A stretch of 20,372 nucleotides of DNA, taken from Pseudomonadota bacterium (GTDB taxonomy: Bacteria; Pseudomonadota; Gammaproteobacteria; Burkholderiales; Burkholderiaceae_C). How positions within the stretch are numbered: the stretch's first letter is position 1; every line of letters begins with the position of its first letter. Below, in pieces: positions 15,050-20,372 of the stretch. Both the position numbers and the translations under genes were made by a program. The notes beneath the pieces are model-generated. The model did no database searches and was not told the DNA's origin. It saw only the letters and a list, made by a program, of their open reading frames with translations. The DNA lies in the NCBI GenBank assembly GCA_023460715.1, contig JAEWPH010000089.1:1-20372 (forward strand), read 5' to 3'.

Positions 15050-16408
15050 ATGAAACTCTTTCATTGCAGCCACTGCGGCTCCGTGGTGTTCTTCGACAGC
15101 TTCCTGTGCGTGCACTGCTCCAGCCCGCTTGCCTTCGTGCCCGAGACGCTGGACGTCGTCGCCCTGGCCCCGGTCGACGAGGACGAGAACCTCTGGGAAG
15201 TGCGCCGCCCCACCCCGGACAGCGCGGTGACTCCCCAAGGCGCTGACAAGACCGCAGCTACCGGATACGGCAGCGGCGACGTGGGTGGCGCGCCGGCGGT
15301 GCGCTACCACCTCTGCGGCAACCGCAAGGCCTACAACGCCTGCAACTTCACGGTCGCCTGCGACACCGCAGGTACCACGGTCACGGCGAGCACCGCAGAG
15401 GCGGGCACCGACGATGCCGAGCCGTCCCTGCCGCTGTGCGTCTCGTGCCAGCAGACGCGCATCCTGCCCGACCTGTCGGACGCGAACAACCAGCGCCGCT
15501 GGACCGATATCGAGCAGGCCAAGCGGCGGCTGTACTACTCCCTGGCCATGCTCGGCCTCGAACACATCGAGGGCGAGACCGGCCCGGTCTTCGAATTCCT
15601 GGCCGACGTTCCGGGCGAGCCGCCGGTGCTGACCGGCCACGCCAACGGCGTCATCACCCTCAACGTGGCAGAGGCCGACGATGACGAGCGCGCCCGCCGG
15701 CGGGTGGCGCTGGGCGAACCCTACCGCACGCTGCTCGGCCACCTGCGGCACGAGTCCGGCCACTACTTCTGGGATGTGCTGGTGCTGCGCGGCGGCCATG
15801 TGCAGGCCTTCCGCGAAGTCTTCGGCGACGAGCGGCGCGACTACGGAGAGGCGCTGGAAGAGCATTACGCGCGCGCGCCGCACACGGGTTGGCAGGAGCA
15901 ATTCGTCAGCGCCTACGCCACGGCCCACCCGTGGGAGGACTGGGCCGAGACCTGGGCGCACTACCTGCACATGGTCGACCTGCTGGAAACGGCGGAAAGC
16001 TACCGCACCGAGCTGTCGGTGCCCGGCCCGCACGACGCGCCGCGCTACACCATGGTGAACCCGTTCGGCACGCCCGTGCCGGACTTCGACGCGATGCTGA
16101 CCGCCTGGGTGCCGCTCACGCTGCTGCTCAACAGCCTGAACCGCAGCCTGGGCCAGCTGGACGCCTACCCGTTCGCGCTGAGCGCCGGCGCGCAGGACAA
16201 GCTGCGCTTCGTGCACGCGCTGGTGCACGGGCAACTGGTTCCGGCGCCGCAGGAGGAGCAGGAGGTTCCGCAACAGCCGCCGGCGCCACCAGGGGACGCG
16301 GCCGCAACGCCTGCGATCGACACACCGGCCGCGGATGGACCAGCGCCCGCCACCGCACCGGCCGAAGCGCCTCCGGTCACGCAGGCCGCCCAACCGGCAA
16401 CGGCCTAG
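15050..16408 (+). CDS. zinc-ribbon putative metallopeptidase (Peptidase_Mx / COG4307 type)
   Basis: A 452-residue cytosolic protein. The N-terminus is a zinc ribbon with C6/C9 (CSHC) and C20/C23 (CVHC). A second cysteine group, C89, C98, C130 and C133, probably forms another zinc site. The catalytic part (about 150-395) has an HExxH motif at 234-238 (RHESGHYFW) and a downstream DWAETWAHYLH (298-308) that may supply the third zinc ligand. Residues 400-452 are a Pro/Ala/Gln-rich disordered tail. ATG 15050 begins the ribbon; the earlier in-frame start at 14984 would lie in the terminator. Genes of this family are known to sit with transglutaminase and ATP-grasp/alpha-E genes, as here. The substrate is unknown. 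Confidence 0.88.
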   Translation: MKLFHCSHCGSVVFFDSFLCVHCSSPLAFVPETLDVVALAPVDEDENLWEVRRPTPDSAVTPQGADKTAATGYGSGDVGGAPAVRYHLCGNRKAYNACNFTVACDTAGTTVTASTAEAGTDDAEPSLPLCVSCQQTRILPDLSDANNQRRWTDIEQAKRRLYYSLAMLGLEHIEGETGPVFEFLADVPGEPPVLTGHANGVITLNVAEADDDERARRRVALGEPYRTLLGHLRHESGHYFWDVLVLRGGHVQAFREVFGDERRDYGEALEEHYARAPHTGWQEQFVSAYATAHPWEDWAETWAHYLHMVDLLETAESYRTELSVPGPHDAPRYTMVNPFGTPVPDFDAMLTAWVPLTLLLNSLNRSLGQLDAYPFALSAGAQDKLRFVHALVHGQLVPAPQEEQEVPQQPPAPPGDAAATPAIDTPAADGPAPATAPAEAPPVTQAAQPATA

Positions 16409-16506
16409 TGAAATACGTCAAAAATGATAGCAATAAGCGCTTGATAGATAAGCGCTTCCGGCCATTCTGACTCCAACCACCTGAAGAAGGGTAGGGGCCG
16501 GAAGGC
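16409..16506. other. non-coding gap before the MITE
   Basis: Together with the MITE this makes a 368-base gap without a gene between two convergent genes. The part before the MITE contains repeat copy 3 and nothing else I recognise. Confidence 0.6.
16418..16463 (+). repeat. dispersed palindromic repeat, copy 3
   Basis: Core 16437-16455 is GCGCTT-N7-AAGCGC, preceded by AAAATGATAGCAATAA and followed by a GGCC end (16460-16463). It begins about 10 bases after the metallopeptidase stop codon. Confidence 0.75.
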
Positions 16507-16779
16507 TTAGAACGTGTTTACGATCTCACCGGGGATCGCGTTGGAGCGCAATCGGGATGAGCGGATGCTTCGGGTGCGCCGCATGGGCTCGTGCCCATGC
16601 AAGCAGCCGGGGCATCCAATCGCCCGATTTCGCTCCAACCCGAAGGGCAGCAGCGTGGGCGGGCGGCCTGCGGCGTTGCGGCGCTGGTGGATAGCGGTGT
16701 ATCCACTGCGCACCTCGCCTTGCATTCCATCCCGCCCACACTGCTGCGCGACCCCGGGGAGATCGTAAACACGTTCTTA
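16507..16779. mobile_element. MITE-like non-autonomous element with TTA target duplication
   Basis: A 267-bp element (16510-16776) bounded by perfect 18-bp terminal inverted repeats GAACGTGTTTACGATCTC that continue imperfectly for about 12 more bases (CCGGGG...TCGCG). It is flanked by direct TTA copies at 16507-16509 and 16777-16779. The inside folds into two long hairpins. Hairpin 1, 16541-16638, has an apical stem GCATGGGC/GCCCATGC (16581-16600). Hairpin 2, 16648-16746, has an apical stem GTGGATA/TATCCAC (16687-16706). There is no transposase. A TNA-type 3-bp duplication suggests mobilisation by an IS5-family (IS1031-like) transposase. The right TTA is also the stop codon of the transglutaminase gene on the minus strand. 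Confidence 0.8.
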
Positions 16780-17685
16780 CAACGCCGCCGACCCGATCGG
16801 CTCCACGGTGACGCCCACGCGCAGCACGTGGCGCTCGCCGCCGTGGATCACGCCGCGCAGCGGCGATACGTCCGCGTAGTCGCGCCCCACCGCCAGCGTG
16901 ACGTAGTCCTCGCCCGGAGCGCGGTCGTTCGTCGGGTCCAGGTCACACCAGGCGCCCTGCCCGGCTGCGCCGCCGGGCGATGGTGACCAGACGGACACCC
17001 AGGCGTGCGAGGCATCGCTGCCCACCAGCCGCGGCTGGCCGGGCGGCGGCTGGGTGAGCAGGTAGCCGCTGACGTAGCGCGCCGGCAGCCCGAGGCCGCG
17101 CAGGCAGGCGATGAGGATGTGCGCGAAGTCCTGGCACACGCCCTTGCGCATCGCCAGGGCCTCCAGGGCCGGCGTGCTGACGTCGGTGGCGGCCGCCTCG
17201 TAGGTGAAGTCGGCATGGATGCGCGACATGAGGCTGCGCGCCGCCTCCAGCAGCGGGCGGCCGGGCGCAAAGCTGGCCCGCGCGTAGGCCACGAAGTCGC
17301 CGTGCCGCGGCACGTGCACCGAGGGAAAGCAGAACTCCGCCGCTGGCTCATACGCCGCGCCACGGGCGTAGGCCATGCGCCGCGCCACCGTCTCCCAAGG
17401 CAGGCTGCGCGCGGCGTCCGGCAGCGGCGGCGGGGCCGTCCGAACCCGGCTCTCCGCCCGCACGCGCAGGTGGTCATGCACGAAGGGCAGGCTGAAGAAG
17501 GTCTTGCCGTTGCCGAAGACATCGTGCAGCGCCACGCATTGGGCAGGGTCGGGGTCGATGTGCAGCACATGGCTGTCCACCTGCTGGTGGGGCAGGTCGA
17601 GCGGGCGTAGGTGCGCCACATGCTGGGCGTTGCTCACCGAGGGAGCGTATTCGTAGAGGGTTTCGTGCAGCACGCGCAGCAGCAT
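16777..17685 (-). CDS. transglutaminase-like cysteine peptidase family protein
   Basis: A 302-residue protein of the COG1305 type. The N-terminal region (about 1-80, LLRVLHETLYEYAPSV...AQHVAHLRPL) is the beta-domain that precedes bacterial transglutaminase cores. The catalytic triad reads C184 (RKGVCQDFAHI), H227 (SDASHAWV) and an Asp in WCDLDPTND, probably D250. There is no signal peptide, so it is probably cytosolic. The ATG at 17685 has GGAG 8 bases upstream. It lies 109 bases downstream of the ATP-grasp/alpha-E gene on the same strand. In related clusters it is thought to cleave or re-ligate the peptide made by the ATP-grasp enzyme. Its stop codon is the target duplication of the MITE, and the gene remains intact. 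Confidence 0.92.
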   Translation of the reverse strand: MLLRVLHETLYEYAPSVSNAQHVAHLRPLDLPHQQVDSHVLHIDPDPAQCVALHDVFGNGKTFFSLPFVHDHLRVRAESRVRTAPPPLPDAARSLPWETVARRMAYARGAAYEPAAEFCFPSVHVPRHGDFVAYARASFAPGRPLLEAARSLMSRIHADFTYEAAATDVSTPALEALAMRKGVCQDFAHILIACLRGLGLPARYVSGYLLTQPPPGQPRLVGSDASHAWVSVWSPSPGGAAGQGAWCDLDPTNDRAPGEDYVTLAVGRDYADVSPLRGVIHGGERHVLRVGVTVEPIGSAAL

Positions 17686-17794
17686 GGCCGGTACTCCGTC
17701 TCAACAGGCGGCGGAGCGCAGCCGCAGCGCAGGGGGCACCGCCGCGCGGTGGATGCAGCGCAGGCGACGAGGGGGCCATGAAAGCGCTTGCACG

Positions 17795-20372
17795 CTACAC
17801 CCCCACGCTCTGGCGTACATCGCCCGAGTGGGTGAAGTAGCGCGCGCCCAGGCGTTCGGACAGCCGCCACGCCTCGTTCACGCACTGCTGCAGATAAGCC
17901 TGCAGCCCAGCGTAGCGGCCGTTCGCATCCTGGGTGCAGAGCGCCTCCAGCGACAGCGCGGCCGGGTCCGACAGACCCGGTCCGGCAGGCTCGTGCGCGC
18001 CCGCCCCATCGGCCGGCTCCCGCTGCGTGCCGGCTGCGAGCTTGACCAATCGGCCGCGCAGGGTCTGCGCCACCCAGGCCAGGGACCGGGGGTTGTCCCG
18101 GTCCATCACCAGCAGGTCCACCAGTGCCGGCACATCGTGGCGCAGCTGGTACTGGGCGCGGAAGGTGATGGTGCTGTCAAACAGCGCCACCAGCGCCTCA
18201 TAGCCCGCCTCATCGAAGACCGCTCCCGTATCGAAGCCGCTCGCCAGGGCCTGCGACAGAAACCCCAGCCGCTCCAGGTGGCGCCCCACGGAGAGCAGCC
18301 GCCAGCCGTCGTCGCGCATCATGCGGTCGGTCTGCGCACCCGTCATGGCGGCCATGTGCCCGCTCAGCACTTCCAGCACGCGCAGCGCTTCCAGGGCCGA
18401 GTAGTCGCCGCCGTGCGTGCCGCTCGGGCATTGCTGGAAGAAGTCCACGCCGGCGCGCTCGATCAGGTTCCACTGCTCCTGCGACAGCCGGTCGCGCACA
18501 GCGGCAGCCGCGCCCTGGATGCCACGCAGGTTGTAGCCCACGCTGGTCGCCTGGGCCGTATCCGCCAGCCCGGCGATGAGCGATCGCTCGAACACCCGCC
18601 GCGCCTGCGTGGCCGCCGGCACCGACGGCAGCACCAGCCCCTGCGACTGGCAGAGCGTGCTCAGCCACGCCAGCAGCGGCTGCGAGGTCTGGTCCTCGCC
18701 ATTGAGGCCCTGCAGCGCCAGCCGGGCCAGGCGGATCGTGTTCTCGGCCCGCTCGGTGTAGCGGCCCAGCCAGAAGAGGTTCTCCGCCGCGCGGCTGGTC
18801 ACCTGGCGGCTGCGGTGGGCCGTGGCGGGCGCGCTCTGCGCCGGGGGCAGCAAGGTGGTGGTGTCCACCGCGCCCTGCGTGAGGGCCCAGACGTCCGCGC
18901 TGCTGCCGCCCCGCTGCATCGACGTGATCTGCTGCGTGCCGGTGGCGATGCGCGCCAGGCCGCCGGGCAGCACGCGCCAGGACTGGGGGCCGTCCGAGAC
19001 GGCGAACACCCGCAGCATCACCGAGCGCGCCGCAATGCGGCTGCCCCCGGCCTCGCGGCGCCAAGTGGGCATCTGCGACAGCGGCAGGTAGGACTGCACG
19101 GTGTAGTGCTCACCCTCGCTCGCGATGCGCTGCGCCCAGGCGGCCAGGCCTTCACTCGGCAGTTCGCCGCAGAGCACGGGGCCCGTGCCGTCGCCGGCCG
19201 CGGCGCCTGCCGTGGGCCAGGTCGGGCGGATGACGCTGTTCGCCAGAAGCGGCAGGGCCGCCGCGCGCGCGGCGTCCTCGCCACACCACCAGCTGGCGAG
19301 CGACGGCAGGGCCAGCGTTTCGCCCAGGACATGCTCGGACAGCGCAGGCAGAAAGCCCAGCAGCGCAGTGGATTCCAGAAACCCCGAGCCCGGCGCATTC
19401 GCCACCAGCACGTTGCCGGCGCGCACCACCTGCAGCAGGCCGGGCACGCCCAGGCGCGAATCGCTGCGCAGCTCCAACGGATCGAGGAACTCGTCGTCCA
19501 GCCGCTTGAGGATGCCGTGCACGGGCTGCAGGCCGTGCAGCGTCTTCAGGAACAGGTGCTCGCCGCGCACGGTGAGGTCGCTGCCCTCCACCAGCGTCAG
19601 CCCCAGATAGCGCGCCAGGTAGGCGTGCTCGAAGTAGGTCTCGTTGTACGGTCCTGGCGTCAGCAGCACGATGCGCGCGTCGCTGCCGGCAGGCGACATG
19701 CGGCGCAGCCCGTCGAGCAGCGCGCGGTAGGTGCCGGCTAGGTGCTGCACCTGCATCTGGCTGAAGGCTTCGGGAAACAGCCGCGAGATGAGCAGCCGGT
19801 TCTCCAGCAGATAGCCCAGGCCCGAAGGCGCCTGGGTGCGCTGGGAGACCACCCACCAGTCGCCCTGTACATCGCGTGCCAGATCGAACGCGGCGATGTG
19901 CAGGTGCGTTCCGCCCACGGGCTGCACGCCGTGCAGCGGCCGCAGATAGCCGGGATGCCCATGCACCAGTGCGCTGGGCAGCAGGCCGTTGGCCAGCAGC
20001 TCCTGCGGGCCGTAGACGTCGGCCATGACACGGTCGAGCAGGCGCACGCGCTGCAGCACACCGGCTTCGATGCGCGCCCAGTCCTCGGGCGTGACGATCA
20101 GCGGGAACAGGTCCACCGCCCAGGGCCGCTGCTGGCCATGCGCGTCGGCATAGACGTTGTAGGTGACGCCGTTGTCGCGCACCTGCCGGCGCAGGCTCAG
20201 CGTGCGGCGGTCCAGGTCGGCAAAGCCATCGGCGCCCAGCAGATCGAAGAAGCGGGCCCAGTCGGGCGTGAGCGGGGCGCCCGCCTCGGCCCCCGCAGCG
20301 GGCGCGGGCGCACCCGGCGGCACAGGCACACCCGCGCCGCGCAGCTCGTCGAAATGGCCGGCCGTCGCGGCG
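17795..20372 (-). CDS. circularly permuted ATP-grasp / alpha-E fusion protein (5' end outside window)
   Basis: At least 858 residues; the frame is open to the right edge (reading AATAGHFDELRGAG before the first in-window GTG at 20329), and HFDELRG looks like the normal start of the family, so the true start lies just outside. The first roughly 500 residues are the circularly permuted type-2 ATP-grasp domain (COG2308/DUF404-407): DNGVTYNVY, LLDRVMADVYGPQ, LENRLLISRLFPE, LLTPGPYNETYFEH and VLVANAPGSGFLES. From about residue 510 (numbered from 20329) an alpha-E domain (COG2307/DUF403) begins with SRAAENLFWLGRYTERAENT. The ATP-grasp family forms amide bonds; alpha-E is an all-helical partner of unknown activity. 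These are often separate neighbouring genes; here they are fused. Confidence 0.92.
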   Translation of the reverse strand, partial: AATAGHFDELRGAGVPVPPGAPAPAAGAEAGAPLTPDWARFFDLLGADGFADLDRRTLSLRRQVRDNGVTYNVYADAHGQQRPWAVDLFPLIVTPEDWARIEAGVLQRVRLLDRVMADVYGPQELLANGLLPSALVHGHPGYLRPLHGVQPVGGTHLHIAAFDLARDVQGDWWVVSQRTQAPSGLGYLLENRLLISRLFPEAFSQMQVQHLAGTYRALLDGLRRMSPAGSDARIVLLTPGPYNETYFEHAYLARYLGLTLVEGSDLTVRGEHLFLKTLHGLQPVHGILKRLDDEFLDPLELRSDSRLGVPGLLQVVRAGNVLVANAPGSGFLESTALLGFLPALSEHVLGETLALPSLASWWCGEDAARAAALPLLANSVIRPTWPTAGAAAGDGTGPVLCGELPSEGLAAWAQRIASEGEHYTVQSYLPLSQMPTWRREAGGSRIAARSVMLRVFAVSDGPQSWRVLPGGLARIATGTQQITSMQRGGSSADVWALTQGAVDTTTLLPPAQSAPATAHRSRQVTSRAAENLFWLGRYTERAENTIRLARLALQGLNGEDQTSQPLLAWLSTLCQSQGLVLPSVPAATQARRVFERSLIAGLADTAQATSVGYNLRGIQGAAAAVRDRLSQEQWNLIERAGVDFFQQCPSGTHGGDYSALEALRVLEVLSGHMAAMTGAQTDRMMRDDGWRLLSVGRHLERLGFLSQALASGFDTGAVFDEAGYEALVALFDSTITFRAQYQLRHDVPALVDLLVMDRDNPRSLAWVAQTLRGRLVKLAAGTQREPADGAGAHEPAGPGLSDPAALSLEALCTQDANGRYAGLQAYLQQCVNEAWRLSERLGARYFTHSGDVRQSVGV

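Noticed and set aside
16514..16772. Two 84-codon frames on opposite strands, both starting MFTISPG
   Set aside because: The shared start is simply the terminal inverted repeat of the MITE read from each end; no family resemblance.
16507..16779. Complete insertion sequence
   Set aside because: Too short and without any transposase-like frame, so called a MITE-like element instead.
17782..17790. AAGCGCTTG near the end of the ATP-grasp/alpha-E gene as a fourth repeat copy
   Set aside because: Only a half core without the second stem or the arms; expected by chance.
17684..19741. 685-codon open frame on the plus strand
   Set aside because: Antisense shadow of the ATP-grasp/alpha-E gene; the product is Arg/Gln/His-rich with no motif.
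1..20372. CRISPR arrays, tRNA or rRNA genes, prophage, toxin-antitoxin or known phage-defence genes
   Set aside because: None of their repeats, folds or motifs were seen on either strand.

Overview
The window is a GC-rich bacterial chromosome segment. It most likely comes from a betaproteobacterium of the family Comamonadaceae, Acidovorax-like. I base this on the look of the proteins, the gene order, and three copies of a short GCGCTT-N7-AAGCGC palindrome that I remember from that family; no database was searched. Most of it is housekeeping sequence. There are no rRNA or tRNA genes, CRISPR arrays, prophage genes or complete insertion sequences. One non-autonomous, MITE-like element is present.

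Layout. 1-2345 (minus): the start of a pabB-like gene, then nadA and nadC, two consecutive steps of NAD synthesis. 2410-4208 (plus): panB and panC of pantothenate synthesis, followed by a 24-residue membrane peptide gene. 4487-6880 (minus): gpsA, secB, grxC and a membrane-anchored rhodanese, the same neighbourhood as E. coli yibN-grxC-secB-gpsA. 6953-10156 (plus): gpmA, a carboxyl-terminal processing protease and a MoeB/ThiF/HesA-type adenylyltransferase. 10298-12945: a signalling block with a receiver-only regulator, a divergent NarL-type response regulator and a CHASE3 histidine kinase. 13257-14907 (plus): four small stress-type genes (DUF1328, an ElaB/YqjD-like protein, a ferritin-like protein and a BON-domain protein).

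15050-20372 holds the most unusual content. It encodes a zinc-ribbon metallopeptidase (Peptidase_Mx type, plus strand). Convergent to it are a transglutaminase-like cysteine peptidase and a protein fusing a circularly permuted ATP-grasp ligase to an alpha-E domain; the latter runs off the right edge. These families are known to co-occur and are predicted to make, modify and degrade a peptide whose identity is unknown. A 267-bp MITE-like element with two long hairpins sits between the convergent genes, and its target-site duplication coincides with the stop codon of the transglutaminase gene.

The calls rest on reading motifs and lengths by eye. Enzyme identities of the housekeeping genes are secure. 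Promoters, operator candidates and the role of the peptide-ligase cluster are inference.
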